From positions 1,922,001-1,986,000 of the forward strand of contig NZ_OY781063.1 in the NCBI RefSeq assembly GCF_963676285.1: 64,000 nt of DNA, given 5' to 3'. Below are positions 36,178 to 45,543 of this stretch, piece after piece (position 1 is the first letter of the stretch; the number at the start of each line of letters is the position of its first letter). Under the pieces are notes generated by a model. It searched no databases and was not told the DNA's origin. It was given only the letters and a program-made list of their open reading frames with translations. This stretch comes from an uncultured Sphaerochaeta sp. (GTDB taxonomy: Bacteria > Spirochaetota > Spirochaetia > Sphaerochaetales > Sphaerochaetaceae). Position numbers and translations under genes: made by a program.

Positions 36178-36206
36178 TTGACAATTTGTTATTGACGTGG
36201 TAGCTT
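36178..36206 (+). promoter_or_regulatory. Possible promoter of the RicT-like gene
   Basis: TTGACA (36178-36183) with TAGCTT (36201-36206) at 17 bp. The -10 match is poor. The 36056-36242 gap shows no other recognisable element. Confidence 0.3.
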
Positions 36207-36242
36207 TACTTCAGTGCCACAGTCAAATGGCAAAGGATATAG

Positions 36243-37337
36243 ATGAAACGAGAACGAACGAATGCCGATAGCCGTATCCAGAAGAACCGGCCATCAAGAG
36301 GCTATATATATTTGGTTAAAAACCCTTCTTCAAATGAGATGAGCATCTGTGCCTGGGATTCTGTGTTGTATCCAGGAACCTCGGTGGTTGCTCCCACCCG
36401 TTATGGACTTGACCTTGGGGTCATCGTCTCTGCTGCAGATCAACTGGGCAAGTCCTACGAACCCGGTTGTGACCGACCGAGATCTGCATGTTTTCATGCA
36501 GAATCCTGTCTTCCCAAGGAAGAGCGGGAAGAGGTGTATTCAGGAGAACCGGAGGAATCGTTGCCTTCCTACTCCCCTGAAAAAGACGAGGATCCGTGCG
36601 AATCATGTGCTGGGTGCAATCCCCCAAGGGAACCTGAAGAGGTTGATATCTCGGGTGATGTTGTATGGATTGACCGTCTTGCGACTCCCTCAGATATGAG
36701 TCGTTACCAAGAGCAGTCAGAGAAAGAGGATGAAGCGATGCGAATCTGCAGAGAGAAGATCGCTCATCACAAGCTTGATATGAAACTGGTGACTGCCCAC
36801 TTCCTGCTTGGAGAACCGAAAATCATTTTCTTTTTCACTGCAGATGTACGTGTGGATTTCCGTGAATTGGTCAAGGATTTGGTTTCTGTCTTCCGTATCC
36901 GAATAGAACTGAGACAGATCGGTGTCAGGGACGAAAGCCGGGTACTTGGCGGTCTTGCTGTCTGTGGGCGTGATTATTGTTGTCATAGTGTGACTGATAA
37001 ACTCAATCCAGTCTCCATCAAGATGGCCAAGGAGCAGAATCTCTCACTGAATTCCATGAAGATCTCCGGACCTTGTGGGAGATTGCTTTGTTGTCTTTCC
37101 TATGAATATGATTTCTATGTGGAGGAAAAACGTAACTATCCTCCTGAGGGAAGCAAATTAAAGGTTGGCTATGACTTGATGAAAGTTCATGAAGTTAACA
37201 TACTGTCAAAGCGTATCATGCTCAGTGGAAGTGAAGGGAGAATGCTTACCATCCCGCAGAATGCGGTATTTTTCAATATTGACACCAAGCGATGGGAGCT
37301 TGATAAGGAGTTTGCGAACGAATTTTTGTCAAATTGA
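36243..37337 (+). CDS. PSP1/RicT-family protein with cysteine-rich insert
   Basis: PSP1-domain protein of 364 residues. The C-terminal two thirds match RicT (YaaT): HKLDMKLVTAHF, FTADVRVDFRELVKDL, IELRQIGVRDESRVLGG, CGRDYCC and SGPCGRLLCCLSYE. In Bacillus, RicT works with RicA and RicF as an Fe-S complex that modulates RNase Y. Between the N-terminal strand region and the core is an insert (about residues 73-130) with six cysteines, C76, C83, C89 and CESCAGC (119-125), plus an acidic stretch. AAGGA precedes the ATG. RNase Y itself is encoded in this window. Confidence 0.88.
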   Translation: MKRERTNADSRIQKNRPSRGYIYLVKNPSSNEMSICAWDSVLYPGTSVVAPTRYGLDLGVIVSAADQLGKSYEPGCDRPRSACFHAESCLPKEEREEVYSGEPEESLPSYSPEKDEDPCESCAGCNPPREPEEVDISGDVVWIDRLATPSDMSRYQEQSEKEDEAMRICREKIAHHKLDMKLVTAHFLLGEPKIIFFFTADVRVDFRELVKDLVSVFRIRIELRQIGVRDESRVLGGLAVCGRDYCCHSVTDKLNPVSIKMAKEQNLSLNSMKISGPCGRLLCCLSYEYDFYVEEKRNYPPEGSKLKVGYDLMKVHEVNILSKRIMLSGSEGRMLTIPQNAVFFNIDTKRWELDKEFANEFLSN

Positions 37338-37351
37338 TATAAAGCATTGTA

Positions 37352-37380
37352 TTGACCCATTTTATAGACTGTGATATGTT
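37352..37380 (+). promoter_or_regulatory. Promoter of rpsT
   Basis: TTGACC (37352-37357) and TATGTT (37375-37380) with 17 bp between. The predicted RNA would begin just before the hairpin at 37389. Confidence 0.65.
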
Positions 37381-37388
37381 TTTAGACC

Positions 37389-37408
37389 GTCGGCACTTTG
37401 TTGCCGAC
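37389..37408 (+). promoter_or_regulatory. Leader hairpin upstream of rpsT
   Basis: GTCGGCA (37389-37395) pairs with TGCCGAC (37402-37408), 7 bp, loop CTTTGT. It would form at the very 5' end of the rpsT mRNA and might protect it or take part in S20 autoregulation. No T-run follows, so termination of the previous gene is less likely. Confidence 0.4.
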
Positions 37409-37462
37409 CTCAACTTTAATAAATGAAATACGTATTCAAGGTAATATGTTTGGAGGTATTAC

Positions 37463-37738
37463 GTGATTAACAGGTCTGCTGAAAAAAGAGAGCGACAGAG
37501 CCAAGTCCGGAAAATGAGAAACCGCGCAACCAAGAGTACTATGCGCACCGCAATCAAGAAATTTGATTCTGCTGTAACCGCCGGCGACAAGGAAGCTGCC
37601 GCTGCTGCTTTGGCTCTAAGTCTCAAGCTGCTTGATTCAACTGCCGGAAAGGGTGTCATCCACCACAACACAGCCAACCGCAAGAAATCCAGATTGCAGA
37701 GCCGTTTCAATAAGATGACCGATCAGGCTGCTGTATAA
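37463..37738 (+). CDS. rpsT: 30S ribosomal protein S20 (GTG start)
   Basis: Small basic 16S rRNA-binding protein, 91 residues, starting with GTG at 37463 (VINRSAEKRERQSQVRKM) after GGAGGT. The C-terminal GVIHHNTANRKKSRLQSRF is diagnostic for S20. It has its own promoter and leader. In E. coli S20 also starts at a non-ATG codon and is autoregulated; whether that holds here is unknown. Confidence 0.96.
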   Translation: MINRSAEKRERQSQVRKMRNRATKSTMRTAIKKFDSAVTAGDKEAAAAALALSLKLLDSTAGKGVIHHNTANRKKSRLQSRFNKMTDQAAV

Positions 37739-37770
37739 TCAGTAAGTCAGAATGATGAACGTACCGATTG

Positions 37771-37798
37771 TTGATCGGTATGTAAACATGCGTATAGA
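37771..37798 (+). promoter_or_regulatory. Possible promoter of the HU-family gene
   Basis: TTGATC (37771-37776) and TATAGA (37793-37798) with 16 bp between, in the 79-bp gap after rpsT. A small 7-bp inverted repeat (TACCGAT/ATCGGTA, about 37762-37780) overlaps the -35 region. Confidence 0.4.
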
Positions 37799-37817
37799 AC
37801 GTGTTTAAGGAGTAACC

Positions 37818-38138
37818 ATGGCAGGACCAAAGTTAACAAAAGCAGCCATAATCGAGAGTCTCCATGAGAAGCATGGACTGAATAGGGCCGACATTCATAC
37901 AATCATTGATGAGTTCTTTGAAGAAGTGAAAAATGGCCTCCGGAATGATCAGGTCATTGAGCTTCGTGGATTTGGAACATTTGAGGTTCGCACTCGAAAG
38001 GGCCGTGAAAGAGCGCGTAATCCAAAGACTGGCGCTATCGTTGCCGTCGAAACACATGGAGTTGCCATTTTCCGTCCAGGTAAAGAACTCAAGGACTATG
38101 TGTGGGATTTGCGTGATAATAAACCCGAGAAGGAATAA
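37818..38138 (+). CDS. HU/IHF family DNA-binding protein
   Basis: Nucleoid-associated protein, 106 residues. It shows the N-terminal helices (LTKAAIIESLHEKHGLNRADI) and the arm with GFGTFEVRTRKGRERARNPKTG that wraps the DNA minor groove. An extra basic/acidic tail ends NKPEKE. AAGGAG precedes the ATG. HU cannot be told from IHF by sequence alone here. Confidence 0.93.
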   Translation: MAGPKLTKAAIIESLHEKHGLNRADIHTIIDEFFEEVKNGLRNDQVIELRGFGTFEVRTRKGRERARNPKTGAIVAVETHGVAIFRPGKELKDYVWDLRDNKPEKE

Positions 38139-38172
38139 CCTTCTACGTTTCCAATAATTAGGAGAAGATCTC

Positions 38173-39837
38173 TTGGTTGACTTGCATGCAAGACGGAACC
38201 TCAGGACGGTTTGTTCTGAGGTTCTTGTGTTATTAGTATCGGCATTTATCTACTCAATTGCCTTCCCTGGTCTCATTTCGGCCAATGGCGTTGGGTTTGT
38301 CGCAATGGTATCACTGATTCCTATATTTGCAGTAATCAGGAACACAAGCTGGAAGTTGACCCCAATCTATGGTTTCTTCTATGGATTCATGTTCTATCTC
38401 TTCTTCAACTACTGGCTCAAGACCTTCCACCCCCTTGCAATCCTGATCGTACCGATTATCAAGGGAGGGGAGATGCTGATGCTCTTCCCCGTACTTAAGG
38501 CAGCGCAGAAACTGTTCAAGAAATACGGGTATTTGGTTGAAGCCTTGGTATGGGTCGCATACTCTTATCTGAGTCAGGATTGGTTTGCGGGGTATCCTTA
38601 TGGGACCTTGGGGTCGGCCGTCTACCGTTATCTTCCTCTTATCCAGATTTCCGAAATTTTTGGAATCTGGGGGGTTACCTTCCTATTGGTTATGCCTCAG
38701 ACTTTCCTTGGTGCATATCTACACCGCTGGTTCAATGACCGGGAGTACTCCCTGAAAGGGTACTTGAGGGACCACCTAGCTTTTCTCATTGCCTATGGGA
38801 TAGCTCTCCTCGCTACCTTGATCTTCGGGTTTGCCTCCATGGCTTATTGGAATGCTCAGGAACCCGATAAAACCTGGCGAGTGGCTACCATTCAGCATAG
38901 TGCAGATACTTGGGAGGGCGGGTATACCACCTACAAGCGGAACTTCAATACGTTGCGTAAGATGAGCTTGGAGGCATTGAGCGAAGACCCCGATATTATT
39001 CTCTGGTCTGAGACAGCCTTTGTACCGTCAGTCGCTTGGCATGAGAACTATCCTTCCGATCCTGCAACTTCCGCCTTGGTTGAGGAGTTTGTTGAATTCG
39101 GTAAGTCGCTTCCCATTCCGCTGGTTACGGGTAACCCCGAGGGAGTCATTGAAGACCCCAGTAAACCAGCTTTCAGCGAGGATGGCTCATGGAACCGTAC
39201 CGATTACAACACAGTGATATTCTTTGAAGACGGAAGAATCAAGAACACCTATAGAAAGCAACATCTGGTGCCCTTCACGGAACACTTCCCCTACGAAAAG
39301 CAGATGCCATGGCTCTATAATCTCCTGCTTGCAAATGATTATAACTGGTGGGAGACCGGCTATGATCCCGTGGTATTTGAGACTGAGGAGGGTGTAAAAT
39401 TCTCCACCCCGATCTGCTTCGAGGACGTCTTCGGGTATCTGAACGCAGGCTTCGTTGCCAGTGGCGCTGATGTCATCGTAAATATGACCAATGATGGATG
39501 GTCGAAAGCTGTCTCCGCTGAGATGCAACATCTTGGCTTGGCTGTCTTCCGTTCCATTGAGAACCGAAGAACCACAGTCCGTGGCACCAATAGCGGAATG
39601 ACCTGTGTAATTGATGTTACTGGAAAGATTGTTGATCCTATGGAACCCTTTACCGTTGGCTACCATATCTATGATGTACCGGTATTCAGCGGAGACTCGC
39701 ACGGGAACACCATCTATACCCGGTATGTAAATTGGTTTGCGTATCTAACCGTCTATCTATCAGCAATCCTTCTTGCAGGAGGTATGCTGTATCGTTTGTA
39801 TCGATATTTCACCAAGGACAGGCAGAAACCAGAATGA
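38173..39837 (+). CDS. lnt: Apolipoprotein N-acyltransferase (TTG start)
   Basis: Inner-membrane enzyme that adds the third acyl chain to lipoproteins. It is 554 residues: about six N-terminal transmembrane helices (residues 12 to 230), a nitrilase domain outside the membrane, and a final transmembrane helix. Catalytic E, K and C are seen in LWSETAF, YRKQHLVPFTEHFP and PICFEDVFG. TTG at 38173 is the only start with a well-placed site (TAGGAGAAG). It overlaps cinA by four bases. Confidence 0.93.
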   Translation: MVDLHARRNLRTVCSEVLVLLVSAFIYSIAFPGLISANGVGFVAMVSLIPIFAVIRNTSWKLTPIYGFFYGFMFYLFFNYWLKTFHPLAILIVPIIKGGEMLMLFPVLKAAQKLFKKYGYLVEALVWVAYSYLSQDWFAGYPYGTLGSAVYRYLPLIQISEIFGIWGVTFLLVMPQTFLGAYLHRWFNDREYSLKGYLRDHLAFLIAYGIALLATLIFGFASMAYWNAQEPDKTWRVATIQHSADTWEGGYTTYKRNFNTLRKMSLEALSEDPDIILWSETAFVPSVAWHENYPSDPATSALVEEFVEFGKSLPIPLVTGNPEGVIEDPSKPAFSEDGSWNRTDYNTVIFFEDGRIKNTYRKQHLVPFTEHFPYEKQMPWLYNLLLANDYNWWETGYDPVVFETEEGVKFSTPICFEDVFGYLNAGFVASGADVIVNMTNDGWSKAVSAEMQHLGLAVFRSIENRRTTVRGTNSGMTCVIDVTGKIVDPMEPFTVGYHIYDVPVFSGDSHGNTIYTRYVNWFAYLTVYLSAILLAGGMLYRLYRYFTKDRQKPE

Positions 39838-41099
39838 CCTATACCAGTGCTGCACTCTTTATCATTGGAACCGAATTGACTCGGGGGGTCATTGCTGACC
39901 GCCATACCCAAGTCATCTCAAGTCAGTTGACCCAGTTGGGGTATCGTGTTGATCGGATGGTGCTTGTCCCTGATGATGGTACCATCGGAGATGTCCTAAG
40001 GGACTGCATCGATAATTGTGATCTGGTAGTGATAACTGGAGGGCTTGGGCCAACCAGTGACGATATGACCCGTACCATCGTTGCCAATCTTGCCAAGGTT
40101 CCCCTGGTCCGTAACCAGGAAGCATTCGATACCTTGTATGCACGAATAGGGGAGCGGATCTGGGGTGCCAATGAACAACAGACCATGATTCCTGAGGGTT
40201 TTGAGCTCATTCAAAACCCTCTAGGAACAGCCCCTGGATTCAAAGGATTCATACCCGATGGGGGACGACAGATTGCCTGTGTGGCAATGCCAGGACCTCC
40301 CAGGGAGATGAATCCCATGTTCTTTGACCAGGTAATCCCCTGGCTTGCCCAGTTGATCGGGCATGATGATTTTTCTCGTAGCGAGTATTCTACATTCCTT
40401 ATCCCTGAATCAAAACTGGAAGAGCTCTGCAAGTCCATCTCCTTCAATGGAATGCAGTGGGGTACACGGTTCCAGGATCTGAAGATAAGTTTATATCTTG
40501 TCGATAGCAGTGAATCTGACCGAACAGAGATGGCAAACCGTCTTCGGTCACTGGTAGGGGAATGTCTGGTGGTGGATGGGGACGTCCAGCCGTCGGCTTT
40601 GCTCACTTCGTTGCTTGAGGAACGAGAAGAAACGATAAGCACAGCTGAGAGCTGTACTTCCGGTTACATTGCAAAGCTACTCACCGACCAGGCTGGTAGT
40701 TCTGCATGGTTCTGGGGAGGGGTTGCAAGCTATGCGAATGACGCAAAGAGGCACTTGCTTGGTGTACGAGATGAGACCCTGGAGCAATATGGGGCAGTCA
40801 GTCAAGCGTGTGTCCTGGAGATGGCTGAGGGAATGAGGCGTGTCTCGGGAACTGATTGGGCAGTCTCGGTAAGTGGGATTGCCGGACCCGATGGAGGGAC
40901 ACCTGAAAAGCCGGTGGGAACTGTATGGTTTGGCTTTGCATCAAAAACTCGTGAGAGTGCAGCGGTACAAGTACATATCGCATCCTACGGGAGGGATTCC
41001 GTAAGAAGAAGAGCCTCGGTGATGGCATTAATTCTTGCAAGCCAATACATCAAAGGAGCCTGCTTGCTTGACACTGTTAAGAAGTGGCAATATATTTAA
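39834..41099 (+). CDS. cinA: CinA family protein (MoaB-like domain plus NMN deamidase)
   Basis: Two-domain protein of 421 residues. The N-terminal molybdopterin-binding-like domain (FIIGTELTRGVIADRHTQ, TGGLGPTSDDMTR) is linked to ADP-ribose/NAD-derivative hydrolysis in the family. The C-terminal PncC domain has TAESCTSGYIAKLLT and SGIAGPDGGTPEKPVGTVW and deamidates nicotinamide mononucleotide. The start is the ATG at 39834 in an ATGA overlap with lnt; the longer frame into lnt is not used. Confidence 0.93.
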   Translation: MTYTSAALFIIGTELTRGVIADRHTQVISSQLTQLGYRVDRMVLVPDDGTIGDVLRDCIDNCDLVVITGGLGPTSDDMTRTIVANLAKVPLVRNQEAFDTLYARIGERIWGANEQQTMIPEGFELIQNPLGTAPGFKGFIPDGGRQIACVAMPGPPREMNPMFFDQVIPWLAQLIGHDDFSRSEYSTFLIPESKLEELCKSISFNGMQWGTRFQDLKISLYLVDSSESDRTEMANRLRSLVGECLVVDGDVQPSALLTSLLEEREETISTAESCTSGYIAKLLTDQAGSSAWFWGGVASYANDAKRHLLGVRDETLEQYGAVSQACVLEMAEGMRRVSGTDWAVSVSGIAGPDGGTPEKPVGTVWFGFASKTRESAAVQVHIASYGRDSVRRRASVMALILASQYIKGACLLDTVKKWQYI

Positions 41100-41189
41100 A
41101 GAACCAAACAGCGGAAAGAATTATCAGTAAGTACGTTCCAATTCCGCATATTCTTACATTCTGTATTACAAATTAAGGAACTGGGCACT

Positions 41190-41219
41190 AGGTGCACCTT
41201 TATATAGATGAGGTGCAAC
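41190..41219 (+). promoter_or_regulatory. AGGTGCA repeats in the rho leader
   Basis: The 151-bp gap before rho contains the palindrome AGGTGCACCT (41190-41199) and a second direct copy AGGTGCA from about 41210. A pyrimidine-rich run (TTTTCCCTTTTCC) follows before the start codon. The function is unknown; rho is autoregulated in several bacteria. Confidence 0.25.
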
Positions 41220-41250
41220 ACATTTTCCCTTTTCCGTTGGAGTTAATCCT

Positions 41251-43089
41251 ATGTCTTCCGAAGAATTAGAGTTTAATGAAGCCAGCGTGGCTGTTGCATC
41301 TGAGCAGGAACCTGTTAAGAAGCCGATGCGGCGCGTGACCCGAAAAAAAAGCCCTGTAGGAGCGAAAGCACCTGAAAGCACGAGTGATGTGGCTGAGCAG
41401 AAAGTGGAGACACAGGATGCTCCTGAGCCAAAAAAACGTCGAGGGAGACCTAAAAAGAGCGAATCTGACAAGAGTGCAGCAAAAAAAAGTTCTACTGATT
41501 CTGATCAACCTCAACTCGAGTTGGAGGATAAACAGAACAGTCCTGCTCCTGAACAGGAGCAGCCAACAGACACTTCTCGTCCTCCTGCACAATACAAGCA
41601 AGATCAGAGGAATCAGAACCAAAACCAGAATCAAAATCATCGCAAGCCCTATAACAATAGAAATAACCGTAATTCTCAGAACAGAAATCATTCAAAAGGG
41701 TCCTATCAAAAGAGCCAGAGCTTTGGCTCCAATAGGGGTGGACGGCCGAATCACCAAGACGAATCTTCCAATGATTTACATATAGAAGAGCATCCTGAGG
41801 CTCCTGTCCTGGTGCTTGAAGATTTCACCACCCTGTCCATTGATGAACTTCGCAAGGTAGGTTTGGAGCGTGGGCTGAATGCAGATACCATCCTGGACTT
41901 GCGCAAGCAGGAAATTGTTGCTGAAATTCTTCGCTTGCATACTGCAAATGGCGGAGTAATTGTGGGAACAGGTACCTTGGAGATCCTTCCTGATGGATTT
42001 GGATTCCTCCGATCGCCCTCAAACAGTTATCTCTCAGGGTTGGAAGATGTCTACGTCTCTCCCGCCCAGATCAAGAGTCTCTATCTGAAGACCGGTGATG
42101 TGGTATATGGACAGGTTCGCACTCCGCGTGAGAATGAACGGTTCTTTGCAATCCTGAAAATATTGAAGGTAAATGGTGATGAGCCGATTACCGCAAAAAT
42201 GCGCGTACCGTTTGATAGCTTGACTCCCTTGTTTCCTGACCAAAGACTTAAGCTGGAAACAGCTGAAGAGGATATGTCGACAAGGATTATTGATATGTTC
42301 TGTCCTATCGGAAAGGGCCAACGTTCCTTGATCGTAGCTCCTCCCCGTACAGGTAAGACAGTGCTTCTCCAGAAGATTGCAAACTCCATCAGTACGAATC
42401 ATCCTGAAGTGGTCCTGATGGTCCTGCTGGTTGATGAACGTCCTGAGGAAGTCACTGACATGCGTCGCCATGTCAAGGGAGAGGTAATTGCCTCCACCTT
42501 TGATGAACAAGCCAGCAGACATGTGCAGGTTGCTGAGATGGTGATTGAGAAAGCAAAACGGCTCGTTGAGCACAAGAAGGATGTAGTTATCCTCCTGGAC
42601 TCCATTACTCGTCTTGCACGTGCCTATAACCAGACAGTTCCTGCAAGCGGCAAGATACTTAGTGGTGGTGTAGACTCGAATGCATTGCACAAACCAAAGA
42701 GATTCTTTGGTGCTGCGAGGAACATCGAATTCGGTGGCAGCCTTACCATAGTTGCCACTGGTTTGATTGAGACAGGCTCTAGAATGGATGAGGTTATCTT
42801 TGAAGAATTCAAGGGAACCGGTAACAACGAAATCATCCTGGACCGTCGTCTTGCGGACAAGAGACTCTTTCCAGCGATCAACATCAAGAAGAGTGGGACC
42901 CGTCGTGAAGACCTATTGTTGCCTTCTGATGAAGCTGCCAGAATCTGGCTTATGCGTAATGCTGTCAATGATATGGACGATCAAGAGATGACTCCGTTCC
43001 TCATTGACAAAATTCGGAAGACAAAGGATAATGAGTCGTTCTTGCGTTCTATCAATACCGGTATTCCTTCGAATTCGGCAGCGTACTAG
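41251..43089 (+). CDS. rho: Transcription termination factor Rho with Asn/Gln-rich N-terminal insert
   Basis: Hexameric RNA-dependent ATPase that ends transcription. It is 612 residues, against about 420 in E. coli. A Lys/Pro/Glu-rich N-terminus and a low-complexity Asn/Gln/Arg section (about residues 110-170) precede the RNA-binding CSD ([18 protein letters not shown]). The ATPase core shows the Walker A motif [20 protein letters not shown], the Walker [14 protein letters not shown] and the Q-loop/R-loop region. Such N-terminal insertions occur in other Rho proteins and can promote phase separation; that is inferred here. Confidence 0.96.
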   Translation: MSSEELEFNEASVAVASEQEPVKKPMRRVTRKKSPVGAKAPESTSDVAEQKVETQDAPEPKKRRGRPKKSESDKSAAKKSSTDSDQPQLELEDKQNSPAPEQEQPTDTSRPPAQYKQDQRNQNQNQNQNHRKPYNNRNNRNSQNRNHSKGSYQKSQSFGSNRGGRPNHQDESSNDLHIEEHPEAPVLVLEDFTTLSIDELRKVGLERGLNADTILDLRKQEIVAEILRLHTANGGVIVGTGTLEILPDGFGFLRSPSNSYLSGLEDVYVSPAQIKSLYLKTGDVVYGQVRTPRENERFFAILKILKVNGDEPITAKMRVPFDSLTPLFPDQRLKLETAEEDMSTRIIDMFCPIGKGQRSLIVAPPRTGKTVLLQKIANSISTNHPEVVLMVLLVDERPEEVTDMRRHVKGEVIASTFDEQASRHVQVAEMVIEKAKRLVEHKKDVVILLDSITRLARAYNQTVPASGKILSGGVDSNALHKPKRFFGAARNIEFGGSLTIVATGLIETGSRMDEVIFEEFKGTGNNEIILDRRLADKRLFPAINIKKSGTRREDLLLPSDEAARIWLMRNAVNDMDDQEMTPFLIDKIRKTKDNESFLRSINTGIPSNSAAY

Positions 43090-43163
43090 AGACCAGGAAG
43101 AGATAAAGAGAAACTTGTCTGCTGCCTACAGCCAGCAGAACACATATCCTTGGAGGACCCAAA

Positions 43164-43367
43164 ATGAAAGATGGAATTCATCCCCGTTATGAAATGAAAG
43201 AAGTTCGTTGCTCATGTGGCAATGTAATCACGACCAAGACAACCGCAAAGAATCTTGAAGTTGAAATTTGCTCCGCTTGTCACCCATTCTTTACTGGAAC
43301 CCAGAAGATGGTTGATACTGCCGGTCGTATCGAACGCTTCAAGAAGCGCTATGGCTTGAACAACTAA
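43164..43367 (+). CDS. rpmE: 50S ribosomal protein L31, zinc-binding
   Basis: Protein of 67 residues with the zinc cysteines CSCG (about 16-18) and [10 protein letters not shown] (about 38-46), so the C+ type. The ending [15 protein letters not shown] is diagnostic. GGAGG lies upstream. It follows rho by 74 bp, a common gene pair (rho-rpmE). Confidence 0.97.
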   Translation: MKDGIHPRYEMKEVRCSCGNVITTKTTAKNLEVEICSACHPFFTGTQKMVDTAGRIERFKKRYGLNN

Positions 43368-43400
43368 CCAGATTTATTATCCTGTCTAGTGATACAAGAG

Positions 43401-43438
43401 ACCCTCTTTTTTGGAGTACCCAGGAAAGGGGATTTTTT
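43401..43438 (+). terminator. Probable terminator after rpmE
   Basis: CCCTCTTTTTT can pair imperfectly with AGGAAAGGG (one mismatch) and is followed by GA and six T (43433-43438). It is the only terminator-like sequence in the gap. Confidence 0.45.
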
Positions 43439-43522
43439 GTAAGTTCTGGATTCCTGTTCACGCATTTGTTGGTCATGTGGGGAAATGCACGAGTCCCGAA
43501 TTATACAAAAGTAGGTTTTTTG

Positions 43523-43551
43523 TTGCATTATGCCGACAAGTATCCTAAAAT
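43523..43551 (+). promoter_or_regulatory. Promoter of the galactokinase-like gene
   Basis: TTGCAT (43523-43528) and TAAAAT (43546-43551) with a 17-bp spacer, 26 bp before the start codon. Confidence 0.5.
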
Positions 43552-43576
43552 TGACCCATAAAAATTAGGTTGGGGC

Positions 43577-44743
43577 ATGGACAACATCAGAAAACAACAC
43601 ATCAAGGAATACGGCGATTCTCCGCTGGTGATTGCGCAGGTACCTGGAACATGTACCTTGCTTGGTAGTTACGCGGACGCATGTCGAGGATGGTCCTTGG
43701 TGGGAACCGATCACTCCTCGCTGTATGTTGCTATCTCTTACCGGGATGATCAACTCGTGAGGCTGTACAACCCAACCCTCAATGACCGGAAGCGATTCTC
43801 CTTAAACAATATCAAGTACCGCAAGGAAGACCGATGGGGGAATTTCCTGAAAGCGGTGTTCTCGGTTCTTGCAAGCGAAGGGACTGAGTTTACAGGTATG
43901 AATATAACAGTCGAAGGGGATCTCCTTCATGCTGATACCCAGATGGTGAGTACTGCATGTTCGCTTGGGACCTGTCTTGCCCTTGATGCATTGCTTGATC
44001 TTAAGCTGAGTTTTTCCTCCCAGATAAGAATCGCCTATCAGGCATGTACGACATTCAATAATGAAGTATGCTCCATCAGTGATCTTCTTACCATGCTCAA
44101 TGGAAATAAGGAGACCGTACTGTTCTACGACCTTCAGCATGTGACCTACAAGGAGTTGCCTTTTCCATTCACCAACAAGAATGAAGAGTATGTGGCAATC
44201 ATCGTGGATAGCAAGATTTCCCCGAATGCGATGCGGGAAGAGATCAGGAGCAAGAGAAAAGCGATCAAGCGTGCGTTTGAGAAACTAAGTGAGTACAAGA
44301 GTGGTGGATTCATGCGGGACTTTCCAGAGAGTGACCTTTCTGGCCGTGTGGTGCCATTGGATGAGGAAGACCGCCATATCTGTGAGTATATCCTGATGGA
44401 ATCCCGGCTCGCCAATGATGCCGCATCATTGCTCACCGAGAAGGATGCAGTACCCTATGGGAAGATGATGAATCGAGTCCAGGCTGGGCTCAGGGACCTT
44501 CTTGAAGTAACCTGTCCTGAAGTAGATTGGCTCACCAAGCGAGCTGGTGAACTTAATGGGTGCCTTGGATCGGTTCAGGTAGCAAACGGCTTCAGCGGCA
44601 ATATCATGGTCCTCTTGAGTAAACAAGCACTTCCAAGTTATATTGGTCGTCTGGAGGACTACGAGCACATCTTTGGATTCCACCCTCGTTGGTATGTATT
44701 TGAGGGAAGCGATCCTGCAAAGGTTGTGTTTCAAGCGCATTAA
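43577..44743 (+). CDS. Galactokinase-like GHMP protein with degraded motifs
   Basis: Protein of 388 residues related end-to-end to galactokinase. The substrate motif normally PGRVNLIGEHTDY reads PGTCTLLGSYADA (residues 23-35), losing the R, N, E and H positions but keeping D34. The ATP-binding GxGLSSSAA loop reads QMVSTACSLG, without its glycine pattern. The catalytic CGxMDQ region reads CSISDL, keeping an Asp. The C-terminal LNGCLGSVQVANGFSGN keeps part of motif 3. It is probably not an ordinary galactokinase; a pseudo-kinase or changed specificity is possible. surE overlaps its end (TAATG). Confidence 0.78.
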   Translation: MDNIRKQHIKEYGDSPLVIAQVPGTCTLLGSYADACRGWSLVGTDHSSLYVAISYRDDQLVRLYNPTLNDRKRFSLNNIKYRKEDRWGNFLKAVFSVLASEGTEFTGMNITVEGDLLHADTQMVSTACSLGTCLALDALLDLKLSFSSQIRIAYQACTTFNNEVCSISDLLTMLNGNKETVLFYDLQHVTYKELPFPFTNKNEEYVAIIVDSKISPNAMREEIRSKRKAIKRAFEKLSEYKSGGFMRDFPESDLSGRVVPLDEEDRHICEYILMESRLANDAASLLTEKDAVPYGKMMNRVQAGLRDLLEVTCPEVDWLTKRAGELNGCLGSVQVANGFSGNIMVLLSKQALPSYIGRLEDYEHIFGFHPRWYVFEGSDPAKVVFQAH

Positions 44744-45543
44744 TGAAGATACTACTGACAAATGATGATGGATATCAAAGTGAAGGACTGAACACACTCA
44801 GTGAGGCTCTACTGCGAGCTGGTCATGAGGTGTGGGTATGTGCTCCCGATGCAGAGAGAAGTGCGAGCAGCCACTCAATGACGCTTCGTGAAGATATTAC
44901 CATTACTGAATACGGTCAGAACAGGTATCATTGCAGTGGGACTCCAGCAGATTGCATCCTCTATGCTTCAAAAGGCAAGATTTTCCCAGAAGAACCAGAT
45001 TTGGTCATCAGCGGAATCAACCATGGCTATAATATATCCACGGATATCCTGTACTCGGGTACTGTTGGAGCTGCCAGAGAGGCAGCCTTGACTGGATTGC
45101 GGTCCATGGCAGTCAGTTGTGCAAGAAGCGAGGATGGTTCTTACCCCTTCCAGCGTACTGCGGACTTTGTGGTACAACATCTCGAGGAATTTTATCCACT
45201 CACGAGCAGTGAGTGCATCATCAATATCAATGCCCCTGCAGAGGGGAATGGAAAATGGAAGAGTGGAGTATTGAGCTATCTCGACTACCATGATGCAGTA
45301 CAGACAAAACAACAAGAAAAAACCCGCTACTATGACACTGCAACAGTACGTTTTGGTACCTCTGTTGTGCTTTCCATGAAGGGTGGTGTGCAACCAATCC
45401 AGCGTTGTGACACCAAGGGTAGCGATTTCCAGGCCGTAAGAGAGGGCTATATCAGTGTTACTGCAATCTCCATCCTTCCCCCGGTTCATACGGTATCCCA
45501 GACCAAGCTTGAGTTATTGAGCAAGGGGGAGAGTTGTGGGTAA
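44743..45543 (+). CDS. surE: 5'/3'-nucleotidase SurE
   Basis: Divalent-metal phosphatase acting on nucleoside monophosphates and short polyphosphate. It is 266 residues. It shows LLTNDDGYQSEGL (metal ligands DD), APDAERSASSHSMT, and ISGINHGYNISTDILYSGTVGAAREAA, all conserved SurE blocks. The ATG shares a base with the stop of the galactokinase-like gene, and the end overlaps the next gene by 8 bases, so all three are translationally linked. Confidence 0.95.
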   Translation: MKILLTNDDGYQSEGLNTLSEALLRAGHEVWVCAPDAERSASSHSMTLREDITITEYGQNRYHCSGTPADCILYASKGKIFPEEPDLVISGINHGYNISTDILYSGTVGAAREAALTGLRSMAVSCARSEDGSYPFQRTADFVVQHLEEFYPLTSSECIININAPAEGNGKWKSGVLSYLDYHDAVQTKQQEKTRYYDTATVRFGTSVVLSMKGGVQPIQRCDTKGSDFQAVREGYISVTAISILPPVHTVSQTKLELLSKGESCG

